From positions 1 through 64,000 of the forward strand of contig CAYQMF010000002.1 of assembly GCA_964418595.1 (NCBI GenBank): 64,000 nucleotides of DNA, in the 5' to 3' direction. Every line of letters starts with the position of its first letter. The first letter of the stretch is position 1. The notes below the pieces were generated by a model, which did not search any database, had not been told where the DNA came from, and was given only the letters and a program-made list of their open reading frames with translations. This DNA is from CAYQMF01 sp964418595 (GTDB lineage Bacteria > Planctomycetota > UBA1135 > UBA2386). This document shows positions 25,387-33,956 of this stretch, in pieces. Both the position numbers and the translations under genes were made by a program.

Positions 25387-26847
25387 ATGAACGAGATCTC
25401 GCAGTCGATGTCACCGCGCCGCCGCTCCCGGCGGTACGCCACACCCCTCTCGGCAGCGTTGCTCTGCTCCCTGAGCGGACTCCTCTCGCGTGCGCACGCC
25501 CAGGAGACCGCGGCCCCGGAGCAGATGCAGGTGGGTGAAGGCGGCCTCGAGCTGTACCCGCGCTGGAACAAGCTGTTCCCGCCCCTGGCCACGCTGCAGG
25601 CCGGCGCGCGCCTGGAGGTCCTCGTGGCTCGCGGCAACTGGAAGCAGGTGAACGTGACGTCCACCTCGATGCAGGGCTGGGTGTTCTGCCAGGCGGCGCC
25701 GCCGCCGGCAGGTGCGTCGCAGGTGTCGCTCCCGCTGGCCGCCTCGCCCACGACCTCGGGCCTCGTGACCAAGGGTTGGCAGCCCGCGAAGAGTGCCGCG
25801 GCGCGCGACGATGTCGACTTCGCGCGCGTCGAGCAGTTGCTGCGTCGGACCCTCGAGCACGATGCCTACCTCGCCTTCCTCGCAGAGGACCCGCCGCCGC
25901 GCGGTGCGGACGATGCGCCGGCCGCTCAGAAGGCAGAACCGAAGCAGGACCCCGTCAAGCCCTGGGAGAGCGGCGCCGCCGCCGCCCACGACGCGCTCGA
26001 CCGCGCCACGGGCAAGACGCCGAGCGAGACGGAGCGGCAGTTGCGCGAGAAGAGCGCCGCGCTCGGCCGGCAGCGCCTCGACATCCCGCTGGCGGAGTCG
26101 CTCGACGAAGCGGATGAGATCGCACTCGGCACGGCGGCGGCAGCGCGCATCCTCCACGACATCCCGCTCCTCGAGAACGAGGCCCTGACCACCTACGTGT
26201 CATGCGTGGGCCTGCGCCTCGTGGAACGCCTCCCCGCCGACCGCGCCGCGTGGCGCTTCGCAGTGCTCGACACCGATGCGGTGAACGCCTTCTCCCTTCC
26301 CGGCGGCCTCGTCTTCCTCACGCGCGGCGCGTTCCAAGCCTGCGCCAACGAGGCGCAGGTCGCCGCGGTGCTGGCGCACGAGGTCGCGCACGTCGTCCTG
26401 CGGCACGCCGTCACGTCGCTGGACAAGGATCTGCTCGAGGTCCTGCGCAACGCCGCGCGTCGCGAGCTGGACGCTCTCGTGCAGACCGACGAGGAGACCC
26501 GGAAGCTGATCGGCGAGCTGGAGCAGATGGGCGACGACCTGTACGCGATGACGCAGGCGCCCTTCCGCCAGGGCCTGGAGATCGAGGCGGATCGCGAGGC
26601 GGTGTTCGTGCTCATCGCCGCCGGCTACGACCCGCGCGAAGGGTTGGCGCTGCTCCAGCAGTTGGCCACGCACGAACAGAGCGCCTCGCTCCTCGGCAGC
26701 CACCCGCCGGCCAGCGAGCGCATGGCAGTTGTCGAGAAGGCGATCGAGAAGGCGATCGGCGAGGCTGCGGGTGGCGGGAGCGTCGGACTCGAACGCTTTC
26801 GCAGGGCGCGTGACGCCAAGCCGGCTGAGGTGAAGAAGGACGGCTGA
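25387..26847 (+). CDS. Secreted M48-family metalloprotease with N-terminal SH3-like domain
   Basis: A 486-residue exported zinc protease. A basic, hydrophobic signal peptide ends near residue 39 (LLSRAHAQE). An SH3-like domain follows at about 48-105 (LELYPRWNKLFPPLATLQAGARLEVLVARGNWKQV, GWVFCQ). The protease domain starts near 250, with the zinc motif H331-E332-x-x-H335 in LAHEVAHVV and the third ligand E398 in EIEADREA. This is the BepA/Oma1/HtpX group. There is no transmembrane helix after the signal, so it should act in the periplasm on misfolded envelope proteins. SSVGLERFRRARD-type basic sequence ends it. Spacing of 15 bp to the cyclase gene suggests a shared transcript. Confidence 0.93.
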   Translation: MNEISQSMSPRRRSRRYATPLSAALLCSLSGLLSRAHAQETAAPEQMQVGEGGLELYPRWNKLFPPLATLQAGARLEVLVARGNWKQVNVTSTSMQGWVFCQAAPPPAGASQVSLPLAASPTTSGLVTKGWQPAKSAAARDDVDFARVEQLLRRTLEHDAYLAFLAEDPPPRGADDAPAAQKAEPKQDPVKPWESGAAAAHDALDRATGKTPSETERQLREKSAALGRQRLDIPLAESLDEADEIALGTAAAARILHDIPLLENEALTTYVSCVGLRLVERLPADRAAWRFAVLDTDAVNAFSLPGGLVFLTRGAFQACANEAQVAAVLAHEVAHVVLRHAVTSLDKDLLEVLRNAARRELDALVQTDEETRKLIGELEQMGDDLYAMTQAPFRQGLEIEADREAVFVLIAAGYDPREGLALLQQLATHEQSASLLGSHPPASERMAVVEKAIEKAIGEAAGGGSVGLERFRRARDAKPAEVKKDG

Positions 26848-26885
26848 CGTAGTCTTCGCGTCGCGAGCGGCTCTCGACCCTTGGT

Positions 26886-26961
26886 CCCCAACCCCGCGAG
26901 TATTGGCGTGGCGCGCGAATTCGGCGGTGACACAAGCCTGCGGTTGCCCGCGAGGTTGGGG
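26886..26961. other. Long inverted repeat between convergent genes
   Basis: The 13-base arms at 26886-26898 (ccccaaccccgcg) and 26949-26961 (cgcgaggttgggg) pair with one mismatch across a 50-base loop. They sit in the 158-bp gap where the M48 protease and HEAT-protein genes converge. A shared transcript end is possible, but the loop is long and there is no T run. Confidence 0.4.
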
Positions 26962-27005
26962 CCCGACTCCGCAAACGAACATCGCCGAGCACTGTTGGCT
27001 CCGCG

Positions 27006-29123
27006 CTACAGCGCCGTCGCCAGCAGGTAACCGAGCCACGGCGGCATCGCGCGCCAGTTGGTGTTCGTCACCAGCTCGACGAGACATCGTGACGGCGGCT
27101 GCCGCAGCATTCTCGCCAGCCCCGTGAGCGCAGCGGCACGCACCGCTGCGGGCCGCACCGCGTCGAAGGCCATCGCTTCCAGCGCCGCGAGCCCGATCGT
27201 CGAGGGGCGGCGGCCCATCGCCAGCGCGATGGCGGCAGCGGCCTCGACGTGCGTCTCCGCGCGCAGGAGTTCGCCGACCTGCGCGAGGTCGGAGTCGATC
27301 CCGATGGCACAGAGACCGTCGGCGAGGGCGGCGCGCACGATCGGACACGGCTCGCCCGCCAGACGCCGCTGCAGGCGATGCGCAGCACGGTCGCCGCCGA
27401 GGAGCGCGAGACCCTCCGCCGCCGCCATTCGAATCGATGGCGTGCCGTGCACGAGCTGCTCGTCGAGCAGCTCCAGTGCGTCTACGTCGCGCCCGAGCCC
27501 GAACGCGATCAGCCACGCGCCGTGGGCGCTGTGGTTGCGCTCCGCCTCGAACCCCTCGCGCAGCGCGGCCCGCACGCCGGCCGCGTCGTCTGCGTGCGCG
27601 CGCGCTGCGCGCGCCAGAGCCAGCGCCGCGAAGCAGCGCAGCGCCTTCGGCCCCGTGCGCAACTCCATCAGCAGGAAAGCGCGAGCCGAGGGCTCCGGAC
27701 GTGCCCCCAACGCCAGCAGCAGCGCGGCGCGCGTCGTCTGCTCGCGCTCGAGGTCGTATGCGGTCTGCAGCGCCGGCAGCGCCAACGCGTGCGGCGAGCG
27801 GCCGAGCGCCGCCGCTGCCGAGCGACGCAGCTCGCGGTTCTCACCGGACGCGTTCCTGGTCAGCGCCGCGACCGCGGCGGTGGTCGGGATCCGACCAAGG
27901 GCCTCCGCCGCGCGGCAACACAGCGCGAGGTCAGGCGCGTCGAGACTCTCGAGAGCGAGGGTCTCGAGGCGAGCAGCGTCGGTCAGCTCCGCCTGCACCA
28001 ACGCGGCGACGCGGACGTCGGTGTCTGTCGCTGCGTCGTCTCCAATGCCGACCGCTTCGAGCGGCACGCCTGCGACGCCGAGGCCCACGCGCAGCGCCGG
28101 CAGGAGCACCGCGACGCCATCGGGCTGCCGCTGCAGGAGGCCGGCAAGGGCCTCGGGGGAAGCCTTGTCGCGCAGCCTGGCAAGCGCGAGCGCCGCGTGC
28201 AAGCGCACTTCGTACTGAGGATCCGCCACTGCGGTGAGCAACTCTGGCGCCGACGCACCGACGGCCGCGAGCGCGTGCACGGCGGCGCGGCGCAGGCCTG
28301 CGTCGGCGTGCCCGAGCAGTCCCCGCAGGCGCGGAGCCAGTTCCATGCGCGCGCGCTGCAGCGTTGCCGGGGCGTCTTCCGACGGCGGAGAGATCTGCGT
28401 CCAGAACCCTGCCCGCGTCGCCTCCCACCACGCCTCCCACTCCGGCGGCTCCGCCTCCACCACCGGCGCACCGCGGGGACTCGGTCTGGCTCCGACGGAC
28501 GCGACGGTGCCCGGGCCGGGGGTGCCCGGTCGCACCGCCCCCGGCGCGGGCGCACGCGGCACCGGTTGGTGCCGCGGGCGCACCCGTGCGTCCTCCGGCC
28601 CCGTCCACGGCGGCGGTGGAGGTGGCGGTGGCGGTGGCGGAGTGAAGCGACGGCTCGCGATGCCCGGACCCTGGATGCGTGCGGCTTCCACCGGCGTGAG
28701 ACCCGTACGCGCGAGCCACGCCGCGAGGCGCGGTTCCGCCGTGAGCTCCACGAGCCAGGCGCCGTTGCGCGTGCGGGCCACCTCCTCGACCAGGGTGTTC
28801 TCGCCACAGCAATCCATGAGGAACGCGATCGCGCACCGGCGCCCACCGTCGTCCACGAACAGCGGCGCACGCGCGTCGACCCCGCTGGCATCGAGGCCGA
28901 AGCAGCCCGCCTGCCAGTACGCGCGCAGCGCGTCCAGGGCAGCGGCCCGCGCGTGGGCCTGCTCCGCCGTCAGACCATGGGGGACGATCTCGCGCAACTC
29001 GGTCTCGACGCGGCGATAGCGGGCGCGCCAGAGTTCGAGGTCGTCCTGCGCCGCGAGCACAGGCATGGGGAGACTGGACAAGACAAGGACGGTGGAAGCG
29101 ATCAGACGAGAGCGATCGTGCAT
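27006..29123 (-). CDS. Secreted HEAT-repeat protein
   Basis: A 705-residue exported protein; the ATG at 29123 gives the signal peptide MHDRSRLIASTVLVLSSLPM. Residues about 25-165 form a helical N-terminal domain with the conserved-looking block RRCAIAFLMDCCGENTLVEEVARTRN and LTPVEAARIQG, which I recall from other planctomycete and myxobacterial exported proteins without a named function. A proline run (nine Pro before W) separates it from HEAT/PBS-lyase-type repeats that fill residues 240-700 (LRRAAVHALAAVGAS, LRRSAAAALGRSPHALALPALQ, IRMAAAEGLALLGGD). Such arrays bind other proteins. The gene converges with the M48 protease gene, and a perfect dyad lies 89 bp upstream of its start. The specific role is unknown. 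Confidence 0.82.
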   Translation of the reverse strand: MHDRSRLIASTVLVLSSLPMPVLAAQDDLELWRARYRRVETELREIVPHGLTAEQAHARAAALDALRAYWQAGCFGLDASGVDARAPLFVDDGGRRCAIAFLMDCCGENTLVEEVARTRNGAWLVELTAEPRLAAWLARTGLTPVEAARIQGPGIASRRFTPPPPPPPPPPPWTGPEDARVRPRHQPVPRAPAPGAVRPGTPGPGTVASVGARPSPRGAPVVEAEPPEWEAWWEATRAGFWTQISPPSEDAPATLQRARMELAPRLRGLLGHADAGLRRAAVHALAAVGASAPELLTAVADPQYEVRLHAALALARLRDKASPEALAGLLQRQPDGVAVLLPALRVGLGVAGVPLEAVGIGDDAATDTDVRVAALVQAELTDAARLETLALESLDAPDLALCCRAAEALGRIPTTAAVAALTRNASGENRELRRSAAAALGRSPHALALPALQTAYDLEREQTTRAALLLALGARPEPSARAFLLMELRTGPKALRCFAALALARAARAHADDAAGVRAALREGFEAERNHSAHGAWLIAFGLGRDVDALELLDEQLVHGTPSIRMAAAEGLALLGGDRAAHRLQRRLAGEPCPIVRAALADGLCAIGIDSDLAQVGELLRAETHVEAAAAIALAMGRRPSTIGLAALEAMAFDAVRPAAVRAAALTGLARMLRQPPSRCLVELVTNTNWRAMPPWLGYLLATAL

Positions 29124-29211
29124 GCAGGGACTCCGGGTCGGAACGACGGGCGCCTCGGCAACTGCCGTTCCGCGGAGTCCGCGAGTCGCGCACGCTCGCC
29201 TCGCGGCGCGC

Positions 29212-29231
29212 TTGTTCCGCTCCCGGAACAA
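29212..29231. promoter_or_regulatory. Perfect 8-bp dyad upstream of the HEAT-protein gene
   Basis: TTGTTCCG and CGGAACAA flank a 4-base spacer at 29212-29231. No T run follows on either strand, so a terminator is unlikely. It could be an operator for the leftward HEAT-protein gene (start 29123). An 11-bp direct repeat gtggcgagacc at 29243 and 29260 lies next to it. Confidence 0.35.
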
Positions 29232-29311
29232 CTGCCTCGGGCGTGGCGAGACCACGGCAGTGGCGAGACCGCGACCTCACCAGGTTTGCAGTTGCCAGCC
29301 CCTCCGCGCCC

Positions 29312-30358
29312 TCAGCGCAGCGAGATCGCCGCCGGAGGTGCGAGGCCGATCTCGCGGAAGCCGTCGGTCGCACTCACCCCGCTCGCCCACACGCGCGCCA
29401 CCCGCTCCCAGCCGCAGACGCGGACCTTCGCGCCCTGGCTCGTGATGATGCCGAGCGCGTTGGCCGACGCTTCACCGGCCAGGCCCTGAAACCGCAAGTA
29501 GCTGCCGAGGAGCTGCGGGCGCGCTGGCAGACCGAACGTGAACGACGCCGACCCGGTGATGTCGGCCGTCCGGTACACGCTCGCCAGCACGTCGATGCTC
29601 AACCAGCAACCCGGTGCGCCCACGGGCGACAGCTCGAAGGGCAGCGTGAGGCCGCCCCACTGGCCTTGCTCGATCGAGCCGAGGAAGAGCCCGCTCAGAG
29701 CGAACGGCCGCGCGTCGCGCACCTGCAGGACGAGCGTTTCGCCCCACATCACCTGCCGCGTGGCGGCGACGGCGCTGAGCACGGGACCGCTCTGCGGACC
29801 GCAGCCCGGCGGACCATAGAACTCCGTGGGGCTGTCGCAGACATACGTGGCGTCGAGCGTGTAGGCGCCCGGCGGCTGGCCGTGCACCAGGAAGTCGAGG
29901 AGGAGCGGGCCGCGCGCGGGATCGAAGGGGAACGCCGCGTCGAACGGGATCGTGCAGTGGAACGGATTGGGGGTCGTGCCGCTGGTGAGCGCGGGGAGCG
30001 ACACGATGCGACGCGCGAACACGGTCTGCACGTCGGCGCCGGTGTTCGTGGTGAAGCCGCCCTGGATCGAGAGCAGCGGGAAGGGCAGGGTCGACGCGCG
30101 CAGTTCGAGTTCCACCGGCTTCTGCGCGGCGGTGAGGCCGCCGTCGACGCGCAGGGCGATGGCATCGATGCCGCCCGCGCGCGGGAAGAGCACGCCGTCG
30201 TAGGCGATCTGGCAGCGCATCGCGGTCGAGCGGCCGAAGGGCACGTTGGTCGCCGTGCTGCCCTCGCTCGTGGTGTGTGACGCCGGCACCACCACCTGGG
30301 CACCGAGGGCGTGGACGGAGAGCAGGACGGCGAGCAGGGTGCGGAAGCTTGGTGCCAT
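29312..30358 (-). CDS. Secreted protein of unknown function
   Basis: A 348-residue exported protein. The ATG at 30358 begins a good signal peptide (MAPSFRTLLAVLLSVHALGAQ) with cleavage after GAQ. The rest is predicted beta-rich, with phrases such as TNVPFGRSTAMRCQIAYDG, CTIPFDAAFPFDPARGPLLLDF and GCWLSIDVLASVY. There are several Cys residues (QC, HC, VC, GC, GC, VC) that could form disulfides. I do not recognise a domain; similar openings with a signal followed by VVVPASHT are, from memory, frequent among planctomycete secreted proteins. The gene is divergent from the receiver-like gene at 30430, so the 71-bp space between must hold both promoters. Confidence 0.75.
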   Translation of the reverse strand: MAPSFRTLLAVLLSVHALGAQVVVPASHTTSEGSTATNVPFGRSTAMRCQIAYDGVLFPRAGGIDAIALRVDGGLTAAQKPVELELRASTLPFPLLSIQGGFTTNTGADVQTVFARRIVSLPALTSGTTPNPFHCTIPFDAAFPFDPARGPLLLDFLVHGQPPGAYTLDATYVCDSPTEFYGPPGCGPQSGPVLSAVAATRQVMWGETLVLQVRDARPFALSGLFLGSIEQGQWGGLTLPFELSPVGAPGCWLSIDVLASVYRTADITGSASFTFGLPARPQLLGSYLRFQGLAGEASANALGIITSQGAKVRVCGWERVARVWASGVSATDGFREIGLAPPAAISLR

Positions 30359-30393
30359 GGCATGAGGAAGATCGGCGCGGCAGGCCCCCGCCC

Positions 30394-30422
30394 TTGACGC
30401 TTCCGGCGTGTCTTGTCGATAC
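30394..30422 (+). promoter_or_regulatory. Possible sigma-70-like promoter of the receiver-like gene
   Basis: TTGACG at 30394-30399 and CGATAC at 30417-30422 are 17 bp apart. The ATG at 30430 follows only 7 bp after the -10 box, at the expected transcription start. No ribosome binding site is needed or seen if the message is leaderless. The -10 match is only moderate. Confidence 0.45.
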
Positions 30423-30429
30423 AGGCGGG

Positions 30430-30816
30430 ATGGACCCGCACACCCGCCGCCGGCCCGAGGTCCTGGTCCTCGGCCCGGCCCGACCCGCCCTGGCCGAAGT
30501 CGTGCGTGCGCTGCGGCACGCCGGCGCCCGCCCCCGGGCGGCGCTGGGCCTGGCCGACGCGCGCCGGCACCTGCTGCGGGCCGGGGCGATCGACCTGCTG
30601 GTGGTCGCCGCCGACACCCAGCCCGGCACGGCGCAACGCGTCGCGCACGCCCTGCGGTCGCTCGAGCCGGAGCTGCCGATCGTCGTGTTCGGGCGCGAGC
30701 TGCTGGCCAACGCGCGCCTCGCGAGCGTGCACCGGATCGGCGACCTGCACCTGCGCTCGCGCGCGGGGCTAGGCGCGCTCCGCAAGCAGGTGCTCGCGCT
30801 GCTGACTCCGGAATGA
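30430..30816 (+). CDS. Receiver-like protein lacking the phospho-acceptor Asp
   Basis: A 128-residue protein with the alternating beta/alpha pattern of a response-regulator receiver: PEVLVLGPARPALAEVVRAL (strand and helix 1), AIDLLVVAADTQPGTAQRVAHAL (strand 3 and helix 3), LPIVVFGRE (strand 4). The Asp that normally ends strand 3, five residues after the D of IDLLV, is Ala here, although an Asp occurs two positions later. There is no output domain. It may be a pseudo-receiver that works without phosphorylation, or only a similar fold. The ATG at 30430 sits at a predicted leaderless start. comM follows 47 bp downstream on the same strand. Confidence 0.6.
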   Translation: MDPHTRRRPEVLVLGPARPALAEVVRALRHAGARPRAALGLADARRHLLRAGAIDLLVVAADTQPGTAQRVAHALRSLEPELPIVVFGRELLANARLASVHRIGDLHLRSRAGLGALRKQVLALLTPE

Positions 30817-30863
30817 CGGATCGCATGTAACCGAACGCCGCGCCCGGGCCACCGGAGACCCGC

Positions 30864-32465
30864 GTGCAGGACAAACCCGTGAGCATCGGCTCCGGCACCG
30901 TCGTCGGCGTCGACGCGGTGCCGGTCACCATCGAGGTCAAGCTGAAGACCAGCACCGGCGCCCCGCGCCTGCTCGGGCTCGTGGGCCCGACGGTGCGCGA
31001 GGCCTACCACCGCGTGCTCGACGCGTTCGTCGCGGCCGAGCTGCCGTCGCCACGCGGCGTGCCGATCGTGAACTTCCTGCCCGCCGGCCTGCGCAAGGAC
31101 GGCGCCGGCTTCGACCTGCCGCTCGCGCTGGCGCTCGCCGGGGCGGCGGGGCAGTTCACGCGCGAGGCGAGCCACGGCCTCGCCGCGTTCGGCGAGGTGT
31201 CGCTGCGCGGCGCGGTGCTGGCGGTGCCCGGCGCGGTGCCGGTCGCGATCGCGGCGAGCGCGGCCGGATGTCGTGCGCTCCTCGTGCACCCCGCCGATGC
31301 GCCGGCCGCCGCGCTCGTCCCGGGCGTGCAGGTGTTCGGCGTGCGCACGCTGCGCGAGGCGGTGCTGTGGCTGCGCGGCGAACTCGCGCTGCCGGCGGCC
31401 ACACCACTCCTCGCGAGCGAGGGCGATCCGTGCGCGGGGCTCGATCTCGCCGACATCCGCGGGCACGAGACACCCAAGCGCGCGCTCGCCGTGGCGGCCG
31501 CCGGGCGCCACAACCTGCTCTTCGTGGGGCCGCCGGGCTCCGGCAAGAGCGCGCTCGTGCAGCGGCTACCCTCGCTCCTGCCGCCGGTGAGCGAGGCCGA
31601 GGCGCTCGAGATCCTCAAGATCCACAGCGTGCACGGCGGCGGCGCGCCCGGGGCCAGCGCGCGGATGACCGGGCTGCGCGCGCACCGCCCGATGCGCGCG
31701 CCGCACCACACGAGCAGCACCGCGAGCCTCCTCGGCGGCGGCAGCACCATCCGCCCCGGCGAGGCGACCCTGGCGCAGCACGGCGCGCTCTTCCTCGACG
31801 AGCTGCCGGAGTTCCGGCGCGAAGCGCTCGAGGCGCTGCGCCAGCCGCTCGAGGACCGCACCATCACCATCGGGCGCGCCGAGATGGTCGTGACCCTGCC
31901 GGCCGACTTCGTCCTCGTCGCGGCGATGAACCCATGCCCGTGCGGCTACTTCGGTCACCCCCTGCGCGCCTGCACCTGCACCGTCGTCGCGCAGCGCCGC
32001 TACCTGGGTCGCATCTCTGGCCCNNNNNNNNNNACCGATGGAGAGCTCCATGATGCACCGGCGTGTGGCCCGCTCCTCGATCGGATCGACCTGCAGGTGC
32101 CGGTGCCGGCCCTCACCGCCGAGCACCTGCGCGCCGCCGCCGACCCGGCGTGGTCGAGCGCGCGCCTGCGGGCGCGCGTGCTGGCGGCGATCGACCGCCA
32201 GCGCCATCGCAACCGCGAGCGCGGCGGCTTCGTCGCCAACGGTCGCCTGTCGCCGCGCCTGCTGGCCAAGGTCGTGCGCGCGACCGACGCGGTCCTCGAC
32301 GCGCTCGACACGGCGATGAACGCCTACCGCCTGTCGGGCCGGGCGCGGGCGCGGATCCTGCGGCTCGCCCGCACCCTCGCCGACCTCGACGAACGCGAGG
32401 CGGTCACCGCCGAGGACATCCTCGAAGCGGCAGGCCTGCGCCGGGCGGAGGCGCTGTTGCAGTGA
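30864..32465 (+). CDS. comM: ComM/YifB-family Mg-chelatase-like AAA+ ATPase (with assembly damage)
   Basis: ComM is a hexameric helicase that helps branch migration during natural transformation; homologues are widespread beyond competent species. Here the N-terminal Lon-like fold (VGVDAVPVTIEVKL, GLPN-type segment changed to GLVGPTVREAYHRV, FLPAGLRKDGAGFDLPLALAL) precedes the AAA+ core with Walker A GPPGSGKS at 222-229, GALFLDELPEF as Walker B, and MNPCPCGYFG with its Cys pair. The C-terminal part (SGRARARILRLARTLADLD, the arginine-containing sensor region) is normal. The start is GTG at 30864. Between RISGP and LLDRIDLQV lie 10 N plus 38 bases that relatives do not have. Removing 48 bp, bounded by a repeated tggccc, restores RISGPLLDRIDL. 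The insertion is probably an assembly fault. Confidence 0.92.
   Translation: MQDKPVSIGSGTVVGVDAVPVTIEVKLKTSTGAPRLLGLVGPTVREAYHRVLDAFVAAELPSPRGVPIVNFLPAGLRKDGAGFDLPLALALAGAAGQFTREASHGLAAFGEVSLRGAVLAVPGAVPVAIAASAAGCRALLVHPADAPAAALVPGVQVFGVRTLREAVLWLRGELALPAATPLLASEGDPCAGLDLADIRGHETPKRALAVAAAGRHNLLFVGPPGSGKSALVQRLPSLLPPVSEAEALEILKIHSVHGGGAPGASARMTGLRAHRPMRAPHHTSSTASLLGGGSTIRPGEATLAQHGALFLDELPEFRREALEALRQPLEDRTITIGRAEMVVTLPADFVLVAAMNPCPCGYFGHPLRACTCTVVAQRRYLGRISGXXXXTDGELHDAPACGPLLDRIDLQVPVPALTAEHLRAAADPAWSSARLRARVLAAIDRQRHRNRERGGFVANGRLSPRLLAKVVRATDAVLDALDTAMNAYRLSGRARARILRLARTLADLDEREAVTAEDILEAAGLRRAEALLQ
32024..32033. other. Assembly gap (10 N) inside comM
   Basis: Ten N followed by 38 bases that do not fit the family. 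The repeat tggccc occurs at 32018-32023 and 32066-32071, and the sequence atggag-ag-ctccat after the gap is a small hairpin. The segment looks like a misjoined contig end. Confidence 0.95.
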
Positions 32466-32474
32466 GCAGTCTGT

Positions 32475-33932
32475 CTAGCGCGGCAGGACGCGCGGGCGCC
32501 GGCTCGACGCCTCCGCGGCCACCGCCTGCGGGTGCAGCTCCAGGCTCGCGAGGCAGCGCTCGAAGTCGCCGAGCAGTTCCTCGTGCACGGCGGAGGGCGC
32601 CGTGAAGCACGTGGCGACGTAGCCCTTGTCCGGCGCCTGGATCACGAACACGCTCACCTCGCTCCGCACCCGGCGCCCGTCGACGACCGACACGTACGTG
32701 CCTTCGATCCGCAGCGCGGGCTGCGTGCGCAGCTCCACGAGGTCGCGCCCACGGGCGCGGAACCCGGTGCAGACGAGGCGCAGCCAGCGCTCGACCGCGT
32801 CGGCCGCCGTGTCGAGGTGGGCATGCGCGCCCAACTGGTCGAGGGCGATGACGCTGAGCGTCGCCCCATACAGCGGCGCCGTGGCGGTGAGCTGCCCGAC
32901 GGCCTGGTTCGCTTCGAGGCGCCAGATCGGATTGGGCAACCACAGCGAGAACCGGCCCTCGGCCTCGCGCATGACCGCGGGCGTGAACGCGCGCGCGCCG
33001 GAGCCCGCCATCGCGACGGCCACGTCCTTCGCCGCGCGCATCGCGACCAGCGCGGTGCCGTTGACCTCGCGGCGGACCGTGCGGCCGAGGGGATCGAGCC
33101 ATTCGACGTTGGTGCGGTCGGCCACGGTCGCACTCAGCTCGCGCACGTCGGCGACGGCCCCGTCGAGTTCGACCCGACGCCGGCCGCCGGTCGCGATCGA
33201 CCAGTGCTGCAGTTCCTCCGCCGCGGCGTCGTACACGAGGCGCGCGGCGCGGAACCCGTAGTCGCCGGGACGCTGGCGGAAGTGCGCCACGAACGCGAGC
33301 GGCAGGGTGAGGTCCTTGCCGGCCGGGTACTGCCGCGTCTCCGAGCCACGCGCATCGGTGCGCACGATCGTCAGCACGCCACCGGCGACCTCGCCGCGCA
33401 CGACGCGCTCGTCGCGCGGGAGACGCTCGCCGGGACGATGGGTCCGCTCGTGGTAGAAGCAGCGCACCGGCGCACCGCCGTGGGCGATGACCTCGAGGCG
33501 CGTGATCTGGGTGTGCACGCCCGCGGTCGCGAAGTCCCACTCCTCGCCGACGCGCAGTTCGCGCTCGTCGCCGCGCACGAGGGTCGCGTGCAGGGTGCCG
33601 ACGACGCGGCCTTCGGCATCGTGGAGCGCGTACCACTCGTCGCGCACGCCGAGGTCGAGTCCACCCTCCGTCGGCGCAGGCGTCGCAGGCACCGGGTCGG
33701 CCGCCGTGGGCACCGGCAGCCGCCGGATCTCGCGGACCTGGGCCTTCTGCAGGCCGATGACGGTGTCGCCACCGAGCCGCACTTCGAGGTAGGCGGAGGT
33801 CTCCGCGACGAGGGTGCCAGTGAGTTCCTCGCCCGACTGGAGCACGACCACCGCCGGGGGCTCGACCGCTGGCGCTTTGGCCGGGTCTTGCGGCGACAGG
33901 AAGGAGAGGAGCAGGCTTAGGGTGAGACTCAT
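32475..33932 (-). CDS. Secreted protein of unknown function
   Basis: A 485-residue exported protein; MSLTLSLLLSFLSPQDP is a short signal peptide. The first domain (VVVLQSGEELTGTLVAETSAYLEV, residues 28-70) resembles the small beta-barrel often seen at the start of planctomycete secreted proteins, in which a product is tied to a substrate by a 'GEELTG' turn. The remainder has beta-rich segments (EEWDFATAGVHTQITRLEVIAHG, RFSLWLPNPIWRLEAN, GATLSVIALDQLGAH, YVATCFTAPSAVHEELLGDFERCLASLEL) with no catalytic motif I recognise. It follows the GT-C-like membrane protein after 24 bp, so it is probably the last gene of that operon. It converges with comM, 9 bp away. Confidence 0.75.
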   Translation of the reverse strand: MSLTLSLLLSFLSPQDPAKAPAVEPPAVVVLQSGEELTGTLVAETSAYLEVRLGGDTVIGLQKAQVREIRRLPVPTAADPVPATPAPTEGGLDLGVRDEWYALHDAEGRVVGTLHATLVRGDERELRVGEEWDFATAGVHTQITRLEVIAHGGAPVRCFYHERTHRPGERLPRDERVVRGEVAGGVLTIVRTDARGSETRQYPAGKDLTLPLAFVAHFRQRPGDYGFRAARLVYDAAAEELQHWSIATGGRRRVELDGAVADVRELSATVADRTNVEWLDPLGRTVRREVNGTALVAMRAAKDVAVAMAGSGARAFTPAVMREAEGRFSLWLPNPIWRLEANQAVGQLTATAPLYGATLSVIALDQLGAHAHLDTAADAVERWLRLVCTGFRARGRDLVELRTQPALRIEGTYVSVVDGRRVRSEVSVFVIQAPDKGYVATCFTAPSAVHEELLGDFERCLASLELHPQAVAAEASSRRPRVLPR

Positions 33933-33956
33933 GGTGGGGAGGGGCCTCGCCCTCCC

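Noticed and set aside
32024..32071. Real insertion or small mobile element in comM
   Set aside because: Only 38 known bases, next to N and bounded by a 6-bp repeat; an assembly fault is simpler.
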